Of a stretch of 64,000 bases of DNA, positions 25,511-39,339 are shown piece after piece. The stretch is from the NCBI GenBank assembly GCA_029204225.1, contig CM055097.1:11903828-11967827 (forward strand). The letters are read 5' to 3'. The stretch's first letter is position 1. Every line of letters starts with the position of its first letter. This stretch comes from Diphasiastrum complanatum. Taxonomy: Eukaryota; Streptophyta; Lycopodiopsida; Lycopodiales; Lycopodiaceae. The position numbers and the translations under genes are program-made. The notes under the pieces are model-generated. The model was given only the letters and a program-made list of their open reading frames with translations, was not told the DNA's origin and ran no database searches.

Positions 25511-28500
25511 CACATCGCCAACTAAGAATTGGAAATGTATAATCTCAATCGATTATACATTTGTCATGAGCCATTGCAGTCCTAGGAGAACCTTATGGAA
25601 TCTTCCAAGAATCTACGCTTAAGCTTAGAGCTTAGGGCTTAGGTGTACTATGGACTCTTGAAGCCCATAATCTCATATCAGGATTCCAAGTCATGGAAAG
25701 CACATAAGAATTCATCTAGTTGTGAACACAATTGTGACTGAGTAGTGCCAAGTAGATGGGTGCCAATCAAAGTTGGGGAAATAAAGTTTGCACACATCTT
25801 TGTAAATTGGAAAAATAGAGTAGACTATTTACCTTATACAACTTATTAGAACTTGTGTTTAAAGGTAAAAACACATGTCCACTAAAAATTTGTTCATTGC
25901 ATTGGAATATGGTTGATGCCAACCAGCCTTATAGCCATAGAGATTTTGTATAAAGTATCCTATCGTGGCAGAGCTTATGACCTAGATTTTTGCAAAGGCC
26001 GGCAATGGCTATATGGAATCTTTCCAAATACTTGACACAATGGGGAGGTACACGCAAGAGATTTGTATTTAACAAGAGTCATCCCCTAGGTATTGTGAAC
26101 CGCGATAGTTCATGAAAATATCAATTATATAGTTTTTGAATTATTATATCCATTGTTGCAAATTGGGTGCACCTTGGTAGACACCTAGTAGACACCTTGG
26201 TGCACTTCCCAGTTGGTGACAAGTTCAAATTCAAAGGTCTCAACAAGAAGCCCATATCTCCTACTTAAATCCCTCGTTCCGTATAGATCTCTCGAGAAAT
26301 ACTCTTCACCTTGGAGAGATATTGCCAAGGCCTCTATTGCATTGAAGTCATGAACTCCACAGAACTAGATATCAAGTTCAATATTTTTATGGTTGTTGGG
26401 CGAACTAGATTCAAGTTAAACTCATTGAATCAAATGATCACTTCTCAATAGACATGTGATTTTTGTCATCATAAAGAACCTCTCATAAGGTCGTAGACAT
26501 TCTACTCTTATTGTGTACATTTCACCAAGATATGCACGAACCATATCTTCCAAAATTCAAATTTACCCATCTACTTGTGGATGCTTTCCACGACTCATCT
26601 ACAATTGTGTTCCCAACTTGCCAAAAACTATCGATGATCTTCAGCTTGGGATCCTTATCTAAGTTGATGAGATTTGAGACTCCATACAACATCAACATGT
26701 TTAGGTAAAAAAGCTCAATTGCTACAAGGGTGACTACTTTTTATTGAATAGGGCCATACTCAACAATAGATTCACTACTAAGAATAAAAAGTTGACCCCT
26801 CTTGGGTCCTTGGTATTCCAATACATATAGATTCACAGAGATGATTTACCATCTACATTGGGTATCTCTAACAATGTAGTGAATCTAGAGGACTTATTCA
26901 CTCTTCATGTAAATGCAATATTGAACATATTGTCAAACATCAATCGTGACTCACAACTAGTGCATCTTCATTGTCCCAAACTCAATTCATAATAAGGTGC
27001 TATATCTAGGGAGCTATAACTAGGACTTTCATGACACTCACGAAGGATCTTATAGAGAAGTTCATTCATGTCCTACACAAACTCATATCAATCTCTTTAT
27101 AGTGTACCTTCATACTACATAGTAGGTGTATGTCAATTTGGTGTGCGCCCCACAAATGTGGGGGACAAAGTTAACTCTTCCACATGCTAAAGAAAATAAA
27201 CGCCACACACAATAGCAATGCAAAATTTTCGTTGAGCTTCTCTAATCTCTTTCCTAGGAACTCTCTACCATGATCCACAAAAAGCTCATTTGATACACCA
27301 TGCAAGATAGTCCTTCATCTATCGCATTGTCTATCTCTCTATATTCTTATTCAGTACCAAAATTCCAAATAAAACTCTTGCATCAACTTGTTCCACCTAG
27401 CTTAGTGAACCTTAGCTTTGGTTGACTGCCAAAAGACAAACTATTTTGATCAATGTAGAAACAAGATTCTACATTGTACAAGTTCAGCACATTTATGAGG
27501 CGTACAACACTTGCTCATGTGCAATATACATCAATTGAACAAGAGTGACACATCAATTGAACAAGAGTGATACATCAATTGAACAAGAGTGAGGTTCTTA
27601 CTTCTAGGCCTAATTGGCTTTCTCAAGGCCTTAAAATGGTCATGTACCTCATAACCTCATTGTGCCACAAGGAGCAACTACCTTGAAGTGATTCTTAATG
27701 GAATGAAACTTGCTCGAAATATGACTTGAGCCGACCTATATAAATATATATAATCAGGATCACAACACTTGTAAGCTAATTAGACATGTGATTTGAGGCA
27801 CAGTGTGTCATATACATGCACTGCCATTGTGACCCAGTCCTTGACATGGTAAACCTGATCAATACAACGCCATGCATTTTTTAAGTCACTTCTAGTTGCA
27901 TTAACATCACCAGATCAATGCCCAACACAGGCCTAATTGTTGAAACGTTTAAAACATGGCATCTATTATGATTATCATGTATTTGTCCAGGGAAAAGAGA
28001 CCCATCTCCTGTGACACTCTATACATCTTACTCATCCATGATCTATAGTCATTTCGGCTCAATACATAGTAACAACCTCTTCCATTACAAGGTGATCGAT
28101 GTACTCTTCAAGTCTTGAACAAGTTACTCTAGTTATTCACATACACAACAATTATATTGTAACGCTCTAAATATACCCCATAGATCCACAACAATGAGAT
28201 TATTCTCTAGCACCTTTCACAATAGACTGAGATCTGGATTGCTAACACAATAGGATGCCACTTGATCCATTCCAAACTACAAGACTCGTGACCAATCACG
28301 GCCAAGCATGTGGCCCAACTTAGATCAGGTGTGTCAAAAGCTGCTACCTAACGAGTCCTTTTGTCAAGTTGTCAAAGATGCAAGTAGAGGATGACCATCA
28401 TGGACCTTCAAGTCAATGTCAAAGTTGGTTGAGATGTGAGCAGAAGCTAGCCGGCAAGCTATCTGGGTGGTCAAGCTAACCAGTTGCCACTGTCAGGGCA

Positions 28501-31500
28501 TGAGAATGACATTTGCTAGCAGCTACACCATGTCAAATGGGTTAGAGATATGAAGATTCAGTTAAGGAGTTCAATCAGCCCAATGATTGTTATCTGACTC
28601 AAGAACCGGCATGACACGTACAGGACATAAGTAGCAACCTAACGCAGGTAAGAGCTTCATTCTCACTGCCAACTAATCTTCGAGAAAGGTGCTTGTGTAA
28701 ACAGGCTTGTAACAGCTAATTATCGACAAAACAAAGTAAATAAATGAAAACAATGCTTAAACCCAATACCCCTGGCATTGCTTCTGAATTTTGGAGGAAA
28801 GTGCTAAGTCAAACTTTTGGCACCCAATGTTTAGAAAAAACGAGAAATGAACAGCATGACAAAAACATCAAAAATTCTATTGAAATATCCATTAAAAGCT
28901 CTAATATCAAAGGAAAAGCTTAAAATTTTCTAAGTTTCAATCAAAGGCTACACATTTGCCATAACTAGGTAATAAAACATTACAAACTAAAATGGAATTT
29001 CCTAAAGTAAACTACCAGTTTTGAATTCCAAAAAACTAAAACATAAAGGGCATATGCACAATTTCAAGTAATTGATGGACAAAATTTAAATTTGACCCCT
29101 AATGTAGAATATTGACCATCCAACAGAACAAACTTGAAAAATAAACTCAAATTTTGTTTTGGAACTTCAATAAATTTTAGCCAGCTAGTGTCATCTAGGG
29201 TTTTCTATCGAGAGATTACCATACAAAGAGATAGATGAAAACAGTCATGAAGACAAGACAGTTTTGATGTGATGCAAGAGCACAGAAAGAGACTGATCAA
29301 ATTTAAGATGATTGTCACTTTTGATAAAAAAAAAACACTAAACTTGTCCTCCAAAAAGTGGTGTGTTGGTGAAGAGTTCCTTTCTTCTACTTAAGGTCAG
29401 GAATTTGACTCCAATCAGCTGCACAAATAAGGACATACAAGAGGAAAAAATAAACTTGAGCAGCTGTAAAAATCTACTTTAATCCTTTTCAAAATATCAA
29501 GATATGATAGAATATGGAACAATAGGACATTCAAAATCTTTTGGTTGTTCGAAGTGAAATTTATATGTTGTTGGAAGCAATATTTTGTCACCAACTCCTA
29601 TTTGCAGTGCCAACATATGAAGCATGTAGTAGATGCTTGTATCAATACCACCACGCCTTAACAATTTGACAATGAAAATAACATCAACAGCTCAAAGGTA
29701 CATCAAAACAGGCTAAGACTCTTTCTGAGAGTAGAGACCTCCATTTACTATAGCTTGAATGACAACAAAGGGGAAAAGAATTATAAGATGTGCCAGAGCA
29801 ACAAAAGAATTCAGGACAACTTGGATACCTCGAGAGAAGCTTCATCAGATGATTTATTGACAAGGTGAGACCTAATTGATGGTACTCTCGAAGCTATTTT
29901 TAAAAGTTTCCCTTTCCTTAAAACAGAAGTTTTGATAACAATGCTTGATTGCTGCAATGAAAAAGCTCATTGAAAAGGGAACAGCAGAGTAGGAAGATAA
30001 AACATTTAAAAGAATTTCTAGGTCTTCACTCAACACCTGGTATCTTTGAAAGTCCTTGCAACAAATACCAGCAACTCACTCTTCCAGAGCTTGGAAAACA
30101 AAATTCCAATACTTAAGCTCTACAGCCTAAGCAGCAAACTCTAACAAAACAGATGCTTTCCTATCAGATGAGCAGAATGCTGATTACCTCTGAACGAAGG
30201 TATGGAACTGAAACAGCTGTAAAGACAATCCCAGCAACAATATAGTATGATGGAGGCTTTCCCTTGATGTGGACGGGAACCAAGCGTTTGTGTGTAGCCA
30301 ATTTAATGTCAAATTTCTCAAGACTACGATCCCTTAGAATATTAATCTTTGCTTGCTCCCCTGTAAATTTCTTAGAGACGAGATAGCTGAAGCCAATACG
30401 CTCACCAAGACGAAAGGGTACTGAACAAACAACATTATCAATGAATCAGATAAGTTTATTTCTCATCAAAACAAAATGAAAGAATTCTTCACCCACAGCT
30501 TGATTATGTATGACGCAAATACATGGATGCATCCATAGGAAACTAATTGTGTGATTACAGTCAAAATAGATAAAGAAGCAAAATTGTCTACTATAACTGT
30601 TTTCATAACTTATGGATCGTCATGGGATGATTAGAAGGTTTATTTGCATGGAAGATCAAGGCTTTGATTGGTAAAGGTCTCATAGTGGATTGATTGATAT
30701 TTCACTTTCACATGCTCATTTGTCCATGTTTTTCATATATTTGACTTTCTACCAATTAATATTATCTATACCTGTGAGTCAAAAACCAAAAATAAACCCA
30801 AAAAATCTCCTTCCTTGACAGTGTAACATGTAGTTTCTGAATTACTTCGTAGTTCTTGACAAATGGGCCTCAACGTTTCATTCCCTAGAAGTTTCACAAC
30901 AGACTAGATCTGCTGTTCAACTAAACAAAGTTGCACTTGATATGTCTCTAAGTTGTTGGTCCTGATATAGATATACAAAAGTACGCAGATGCTTTATTTG
31001 TAATCCAATACTTTGCAGTACCAAATTCCAATTAAGCATTTTGCAATTTATATTGCAAACACTTAGATCTTGTGCCAGTTCCATATAATGCAAAATCCAT
31101 GATTCAAATTCTCGACTTAATGCAGCTGCATTGGACAAGCTTGCTTGAAAATGTCAGCTCTGTATAAAAGCATTCCAAATGCTTCCAAAGGCCGATTATT
31201 TTCTACAAAATATGTAGACAAATCTATGAGAATTTATACAGATGCATTGAGAAACAACTTACTACTTTCTTGGCATAGAATGCAGTGCAAAATTTGAGTT
31301 TAGAGTTTTAAACGTATCTAGATGATGTTTTTTGCCTAACAGAACACTTCATGAGTTTTCACTTACCAGTTCCATCATTTGCAATATCAATGCCATCAAA
31401 ACTCAGGATAATGTCACCAGACAGCAGAGATTTGGCAGCAGGTGCTGTTGGCTCAACTCGTCGAATGCGTACTCCTTTCTGACTTGGTTCCATGCCTACT

Positions 31501-34500
31501 GCTTTTCGTAAGTCTGGATTTTCCATCTTTTGCCACTCTACACCCAAGATCGGAAATCCTGCAGACTAGCAAACTTATAAAAAGCCATCTGAAAACCATG
31601 ACAATAACATAGTAATATCAGTAAACCAAAAATAAAATATATCATTGTGTCACCTGTATAATCTCCAGTCTGCTCGTAATCTGAAATGAAATGATTGATC
31701 ACAGGAGTAGGTATGACATAACCAATGTTCTCAGCATCTTCATGCTTTAAAGACTGGAAAGCAATTCCAACACACTGGCCTCTGTCATTAAAAGCAGGAC
31801 CTCCAGAGTTCCCTGAATTTATGGCCGCATCAATCTGAAAAGGAGCATAATCACTAGTGTCACGTTTCACAAGAAAAATTTCTTTCCTTCAGCTCAATAG
31901 AGTAATGGAATTTCTTGATGGTCAAGATCTGCATCACTAAGATCGATAAGAGATTTTGGAATTCACACAAGGTACCAACCGTCTTTTCTCACCTGCACTC
32001 CCAACAATTCGGTGGATCCATGGACATATGAAGTCACTTCTATGCGAGAAACCACACCACTTGTCACAGAGATGGTATCGCCACCAATAGGATAGCCAAC
32101 GACAGTCACTGCATCCTGTAATCTAGGCAAATCCCCAAACTCAACCGGTATCACTCCTTCCCAAAACTCATCGTCGCTCACAGTCAACATTGCTGCAAAA
32201 TGGAAAAACCATAAAATGTGGCTATTAGGAATCAACAAATGCAACATCATGCATTCACATGCTTGTTACAGACAGTCAGTACATGCAAGATCATGTATTC
32301 AAATTCATAGTCAATTTTAAGTTTTGTAGATCAAAGTAAAGCACACAATCATATATTTTCCCTAGGCACTATTTTTCCAAAACGGAAAATGGTCACTAAA
32401 CGAATCTCATACCTGACATGTGACTACTAACAACAAAAAGTTTAACAATGTCACACTTCCATAATAATTTAGTATTCCAACATAAGCACGCCAAGCTCAA
32501 GTAGATATAAACATTCCTGCAGATATGATACGCCTGTACCTCATGCATTACAAGAAACTCTCTTCTAATAAATTTGACAAGATAAAAGCTCTCCAAATCA
32601 GATGAATGGAAGTGCTCCGAGAAAAATACAAAACTATCATACATCTTAGAGCTTCAGTATCGATAAAATGAAGATTCCACCCTCCAACGTCATAAAGGTT
32701 GATTGCAAGTAATATCAATGGGACTAAATATAAAGACCTAATCTAGTAAATTCTATACTGTGGCAAAAAAATCAATGAGAAACTTGAAGAATTAGGTGAA
32801 AGATAATGTAGAGAACATGGACAAGCAAGTGTGAGTGTCACAACTTAGCACATGAACTAGCCAGAAAAGATGCAAAAAAAGTTGAACAAGGAAGAGGAAA
32901 TTATATAAGGATCATTGTTCATTTGTCCACAGACACTTCCTAGCCTGCATGCATCACCCCCAAGCATCTTTTATGCATGAATTGACACAGACATGCACAT
33001 GAATGAGAAACTTGAAGAATCAGGGGAAAGATGATGTGGAGACAGGGTATTGTGAATGTCACAACTTAGTGTGTGAACTAGCCAGACAGACGAAAAAAAA
33101 ATTGCATGAGGAACAGGAAATTATATGAGTATCACTCTTCATTCGTCCGTGGACACTTGCTCACATGCATCACCCCCAAGCATCTTCTACACATGAATTC
33201 GTGCACGTGCATAGCTAAATTTCTACTACTGATTCTATCTAGACATTTCTTCAAACGGAATGCAATCCAACTCCCACGATTCCAGATGCATAGCTGCTGG
33301 AGAACCTGCAAAAATTGGCACTAAGCAATCTGGCTGCCCTTGGATCATCTTTCACACAAACATAATGAGACTCATATTTAGATAACCATTCATCCTTGTC
33401 ATGCAAAGCTATTCTACCCAGTAAGGACCAATATTCTACAAGATACTTTGCCACAGGAATAGTCACTCCACAGGCAGAGTCCAAGAGAAAGCTATATCCA
33501 CAAAAGACAGTAACTGAATCTTCTTTGATCCTTTCTCCACAGTCTTCCCCGTGCTCTCCCAAAAGCAACTGCAAACTCAAGGCATGGAACAAAATCTCAA
33601 CCAAAAGAGATGATGGAATATAAGCAAGCCTGGAAGAATATCAAAACCAAAGGATGTGATGGAGTTGGTAGGCAAGCCCTCCTAATTCCACCATGTCCTC
33701 CATGCCAACCTGCAAAAGTAAACACTAACAGAATGCTTGGAGTGGGCAAGTCTCCTCAGCACCCTCCTTGAAAAAAATAAAATGGAGCTACATTTGGGCA
33801 GTATCAGATGGCCTAAAGCCCAACTCGATGTATATGACAGCCCGTCAAGTTAGGACCCAACAACATAATTAACTGATTGTTGGGCTGGACTGACTCATAG
33901 GGCTTGACCAACCTAAGGTCCATCCAGAATACTCTTGAAAAAAAGAAAGACAAGCACCCAAAAGTGGAAGAGGATTGGCTAAACTGGTGAAATGGCTACT
34001 TCAGCCTCCAGGCAACTCCTTAGAATCAATTTAACTCTAGGAAAAATTTCTGTACTAATGAAGAGACCTCCTGCCTAAGCCAACCACATGGAATGATTTT
34101 CAAGATGTACGTAAATTTATATAGTCGTTAACTATCGACATTGATATTGTTGACTAGTTTTTTTCTTATCAATCTCCATCTTTTCTGTTATCTCTTTAAA
34201 AGTTGGTCAAACGCTTTCATCTGCACTATTTCTGCAATAACAATTTTTCCTTCGAAGAGACTTTGACATTAATGCCCATTTTTCCAGCCATTCTGGACCG
34301 AGTCTTAACTAAAGTCAATTGTATAATTCTCCTTAGAAATTCTCACTTGAACTTAGTTTGAACTAACAACTTTCTAGGAAGATATAAGCGTCAACTGCAC
34401 TCACCTATGTCACATTCAGTTCCAATTGCAAGTACTGTAGCCAGATGTTTGGTGTCTGAGCCACGTTTCTTCACTTTCACTTGAGTGTGATGCTCCACAG

Positions 34501-35083
34501 AGTGCGCATTTGTCAATACTCTGCGACCACTGATTATGAAGCCACTGCTGTTGGAGCTGAATTGGCGTTTGCGTTGCCAAGGAAGAGAAAAGTTGGGCTC
34601 CGTGTGCACACAAAAGACTTTAACCACAGCATCCATGAAAGGTGCATCTTTGACATCATCAACCTGAACTACGTGTTCCTCATGACTGGAATGCCTCAAT
34701 GCATCGCCCTTAGCAGAATATAAGGTCTTTGGAGACTTTGGAGGTGGTGATTTGCTCCTCAAGTGATGCTTTCCACTTAGGGCATCCAAAGGCCTGTTCT
34801 TGTGAAGCCACTTATTATCCTGCTTTCCAGCCGCCACAACCCCATCTGCACTCCCATTCTGGCTCAACGCATTTGTGGGAGCTCCCAAGAGCTTTCTAGG
34901 CCTGCCACGTTTTCCTGTTCGAATGACACCCGCAACCAAGTCCACTTTTTCATCATCGTCGACTGCAATCGCAGCTTTTGGGGATTTAGGAATTTTCGGC
35001 TTTCCTGTAGACACAACGGAACCATTATTGGCCAGCTTTGGATATTTGGGAGGTCTTCCCCTTTTCCTGGGCGCCGGATCCAT
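21340..35083 (-). CDS. DEG9: DEG9-like nuclear DegP/HtrA serine protease
   Basis: ATP-independent HtrA-family endopeptidase, 613 aa in nine exons: 35083-34405, 32192-31993, 31834-31654, 31558-31367, 30420-30188, 22113-22012, 21876-21826, 21649-21545, 21438-21340. All introns are GT-AG and phases agree. The N-terminus is basic with two AT-hook-like cores, RKRGRPPK (residues 6-13) and GKRGRPRK (57-64). The protease domain has the triad His194 (TNAHSV), Asp225 (ECDIA) and Ser303 (GNSGGP), followed by PDZ regions (from about 360) and a conserved C-terminus ending SNDLKN. Length and exon-by-exon sequence match plant DEG9 (592 aa in Arabidopsis), reported in nucleus/nucleolus. I start at Met 35083; an in-frame Met 39 codons upstream (35200) lies in probable 5' UTR. 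Intron 5 is about 8.07 kb. Confidence 0.95.
22890..22956. repeat. (GA)n microsatellite in intron 5
   Basis: Uninterrupted run of about 67 bp near the 3' end of the DEG9-like intron 5. Confidence 0.97.
24185..24256. repeat. Compound (CT)n(CA)n microsatellite in intron 5
   Basis: About 16 CT units run directly into about 20 CA units. Confidence 0.97.
24490..25215 (-). pseudogene. Coiled-coil ORF relic inside intron 5, transposon-like
   Basis: On the same strand as the host gene, frames read [20 protein letters not shown], then after breaks [31 protein letters not shown]-like, [20 protein letters not shown], and [20 protein letters not shown] to a stop at about 24491. Stops and frame changes interrupt it. 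Heptad-like [12 protein letters not shown] suggests a coiled coil. It resembles a decayed transposon structural protein, but I cannot name the family. Confidence 0.4.
25460..25508. repeat. (GA)n microsatellite in intron 5
   Basis: About 49 bp of uninterrupted GA repeat. Confidence 0.97.
25600..30187. other. Remainder of DEG9-like intron 5
   Basis: Mostly AT-rich sequence. Minus-strand frames between 26100 and 27200 are faintly protein-like but full of stops, perhaps an old transposon. A 22-bp tandem repeat lies at 27529-27592. Nothing else is supported. Confidence 0.4.
27529..27592. repeat. 22-bp tandem repeat, three copies
   Basis: Copies begin at 27529, 27551 and 27573 with the unit catcaattgaacaagagtga plus two bases, almost identical. 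Confidence 0.93.
32774..33229. repeat. 228-bp tandem duplication in intron 1
   Basis: The segment beginning aatgagaaacttgaagaat at 32774 recurs at 33002. Both copies contain gtcacaactta, tgaactagccaga, ggaaattatat and gcatcacccccaagcatctt in the same order. The copies have diverged by point changes and small indels, so this is not a recent duplication. Confidence 0.85.
33306..33629 (-). pseudogene. Foreign exon-like block in DEG9 intron 1
   Basis: Same strand as the host gene. A 324-bp open block is flanked by a good acceptor (ttgatattcttccag) and a GT donor (gcag|gttctc), with symmetric phases. It reads [20 protein letters not shown], then [39 protein letters not shown] and [20 protein letters not shown] second short block upstream (about 33714-33650) reads [14 protein letters not shown] after an acceptor at 33711. 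The helical character and the ELxxLxYQL pattern remind me of FANCI-type repeats, but this identity is a guess. It is not part of any known DEG protease and is probably a captured gene fragment. Confidence 0.5.
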
Positions 35084-35485
35084 ATCAAGACTAATCGTGT
35101 CCACGACGCCCCCACTACTGAGAGCCACCTTCCTGTCTTCTACGCACAAATTTAACCACCGCTTCTTTTGACAAATATGCCAAGTGCCAGACGATAGCAA
35201 CCTAAACAGTGTGCTGGATCTTCCTTACAATTCCAAAGCACCAATTCATGAGGGTGGGTGGCGATGTAAACCCCATGGTAGAGCAGCAAGCTGAGCTAAT
35301 ATATTAACCCACGCTTTCCATCCGTCAGCTCCGGAGCTGCGCTGACAGGCAGGCCAGAGTGTCAGGCTTCAGGTCACTACTATCAACACACAACAGCACA
35401 GATCAATCAGTACATACCCTGATCAGTACATGCGCTGATACACTTCACATTGATGATGATGCATCAGCTGAAATGCATCTGCGCC
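35084..35485 (-). other. Probable 5' UTR of the DEG9-like gene
   Basis: Lies between the chosen start codon and the position expected for transcription start from the TATA box. It contains upstream ATGs, including the in-frame one at 35200. Confidence 0.4.
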
Positions 35486-35512
35486 CACTTCCCATTGCGA
35501 TCTGTGTCTTCT

Positions 35513-35522
35513 CTATTTATAG
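35513..35522 (-). promoter_or_regulatory. TATA box of the DEG9-like gene
   Basis: CTATAAATAG on the minus strand, about 430 bp upstream of the start codon and followed by a pyrimidine-rich initiator zone. Motif match only; no expression evidence. Confidence 0.5.
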
Positions 35523-35602
35523 TGAATAGAGATAGCGGGATGAGGGAGGGAGGGAGGGCATAGCCATCCAGCTCTCTCACTCAAACCCTAAAACGAAATT
35601 GC

Positions 35603-35604
<2 letters not shown>

Positions 35605-35657
<53 letters not shown>

Positions 35658-35659
35658 GT
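35605..35659. repeat. (GA)n microsatellite upstream of the DEG9-like TATA box
   Basis: GA run of about 55 bp with one GGG interruption. On the minus strand this is a (TC)n tract 80-140 bp upstream of the TATA box, a position where plant promoters often carry GAGA-type elements. Confidence 0.95.
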
Positions 35660-36104
35660 AAAGGTAGCGAGCCATAATGCCGAACCATATGGGCCTATGC
35701 AACGTGGCAAAATCTGAGTGCTTCTGAGAATATCCAATGGTGTGCAGCTTAAAGTCCTAGCGTGCCATTAAGATATGGGCGGGCCTCTTAACGTTGTTTT
35801 TTTTTAAAAACAAAACCAGCACCAGTCATGCTCCATGGAGGCTAAGTTCCCAAAAGTGTCCTTTGGGGGTGGTGGGGGGGAAGAGCTGTTGGAGCTTTAG
35901 AGCATGGGCTGGCACATGTATTGGATTTGAGCTTATTGGATAATGTTTCTGGCTGCCCGATGATGTGGCGCTCTAGGTAGCCACTTTTTTTATTAAGAGG
36001 CTCGTTGGGCTCAAATGCACCCGTGCCTCCAAGTACAAGGGGGGTAGAAACACTCGGAGGAGAAAACATGCCTACATGTACATAGACTACAATAGGGTCT
36101 CAAA

Positions 36105-36176
36105 ATACATTCATTGATTTGCCATTTGAGGACATGACAAATACATTTATTGATTTGCCATGTGAGGACATGACAC
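36105..36176. repeat. 36-bp tandem repeat, two copies
   Basis: Copies at 36105 and 36141, both reading atacattTATTGATTTGCCAT-like sequence followed by gaggacatgaca. Confidence 0.85.
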
Positions 36177-36978
36177 ACAACCATATGAACGTTTTGCATG
36201 ATCATGTAATATTCCCAAATGACACATAGGGGACCAAAATTGTCCCCTATTAATAAGTATCTTCAATAGCGACAAGGGGGAGCACACTATAGTGGTTCCC
36301 CTTGATGCCTCACCCCCTCTCACTACATCTAGTTGTGCTCAAAGCCCCTCTCACTACCTAATACATAACCCAATTGTAAACTATAACACAATTTACATTG
36401 ATAAAAAAAATTTAAGGATCAAAGAGAGGCACCTAAGTGAAATTTAATTGTTATAAAATTGGATGAATGAGCAATTTTAACCTTAAAGCTTTTTAGGCAA
36501 TTGTTATACTTCCTTAATCATACCAGTAGTAATAAGTATATCATATACAAACTATCATTTGACGTACGATTAAAAACTCATTGACACTAGAAATGATTGA
36601 GAGAGGGGGTCAAGGAGGGCATCAAGTTGGGATACTTGCTCGACATACACATATTGCTACCTCCCCTCACCATTTTGCTCGTGTGTGTGACATACATAAT
36701 AAGATTGATCTTGAGCATCAAGTTGTAAAAACGTGGATGAGAACAAAATTTGTACATGTAACTTTTGTGTGCAAAAAATATATATGATCACTTTATATTT
36801 AGAACTTTTTTATTAGAATATAGCAAATTATTGATAATTTAAACATGTACGTTGGGAATAATTATTGCATTGGGCAAAAATACCATCAATTTAGTCAATT
36901 TTTTAATAAAAAGTTTAAGCCCACAATCCCTTTAGTTGGATTTTTCAGCCTATTCTTTTTTTCTTTTGTCTTTTTTGA

Positions 36979-36992
36979 GGGGGGGGGGGGGG
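36979..36992. repeat. G14 homopolymer
   Basis: Run of fourteen G. Could be a polymerase or assembly-sensitive site. Confidence 0.9.
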
Positions 36993-38261
36993 TGATGACA
37001 AGCTAACTCCGTGTACACGTGGGAAGTTGTTGCCAAGCATTCATGAACTATTGTAGTATAACATCCTTATGGCATTTATCCATTGAGTCCCCTTTGAAAG
37101 ACCATCATACCAATAAACGAACTCCTCACTACCACACATTGTTCTCGAATTCAAATTTTGCAAACGATTTTAACCACGCTCCAAGCATGTCCTGAAGTTA
37201 TGGCCCTAGCACATCTTAAATGTATCCATTAATTGTTAAACTTAGTTATATGGATGGGCTATGCACTAAAATTTTTGCTTTTAGTAATTAGCATTATGCA
37301 ACAATACCCATTTCGCCACAATCACAACTATTAGATTATATTCATGAAAAGTTTCATTAATCAACAAAAAGAGCTGCATATCATCATTAGGATTGCATTA
37401 CCTCTAGTCAGTAACATTACTTCCCCCTTTTTGATAGTTTCTCTCATCTTGAAGGCTTGTAAGTTCATCATTAGGAAAGACAATCATTGAAAGTTTCCTT
37501 TGTAATCCCTTGGGCATCAATACCTTGGTCTTTAATCGTTTATGCATTTTAATATGGTCTGCTCCGATTTTATCACTTCTGGCCCATCTATACCTGGAGA
37601 TGGCTCTTCTTGGATGGGCTCATGAGGGGGATTGTAGTTTGAATGGTTTTAGGTTACCAAGATAAAATGTATTATGTACATGCCAAGTTGGTTGCAGCTT
37701 GGGTTTATGTATGGCATCATTAAATGACTTTCAAAAACTTGAAATAGTCTATATGGTTTTCCCTAAATTTAACCCTAGTACATAGGTTAGAAGTGTTTTG
37801 TGATCTCTTCTTTTCAAACTTATATAACACCCATTTCCTTGATTAAAAATTCATTATTTTGTGTTTCTTATTAGGTTGCTTTTCTTACTCATTTCTTATT
37901 GCTTACTCTACATGTTTTTAGATTGCTTATTGCTAGCTCTATATATTTTCAGATTGCCCTATGACTAGAGATAAATTCATGTGCAAACAATATGTCTTTC
38001 GTAGTCATGATGGTTGTAGGGAAGACATATTTGCAGATAACCTCAATTGCCTTCGAAATGATGTAGTGTGTCAGTATCAGAAAATTTTGGGATAGAGAAG
38101 AAATCACAACTACCATCATACATATATGCCTTCTAAAGGCCGAAGTACAAGATAAGTAGCTTAATGAAATATGTTGATTAAAGGGCAAAAAGATCTTCTT
38201 CTTCATCTAGCAAACTTTGACACAATCTTATAGCTATGACATCAATTTTGAAAACAAATCA

Positions 38262-39339
<1,078 letters not shown>

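Larger units (their letters stand above)
35660..38260. other. Intergenic, no gene recognised
   Basis: Contains a 36-bp tandem repeat and a G14 run, both listed separately. Short frames near 36600 and 37500 show no known domain. Confidence 0.35.

Noticed and set aside
27529-27592. Short regular repeats considered as a CRISPR-like array
   Set aside because: Adjacent copies have no unique spacers, and the context is a plant intron.
34802-35171. Plus-strand frames of about 100-117 codons
   Set aside because: Antisense shadow of the first coding exon of the DEG9-like gene.
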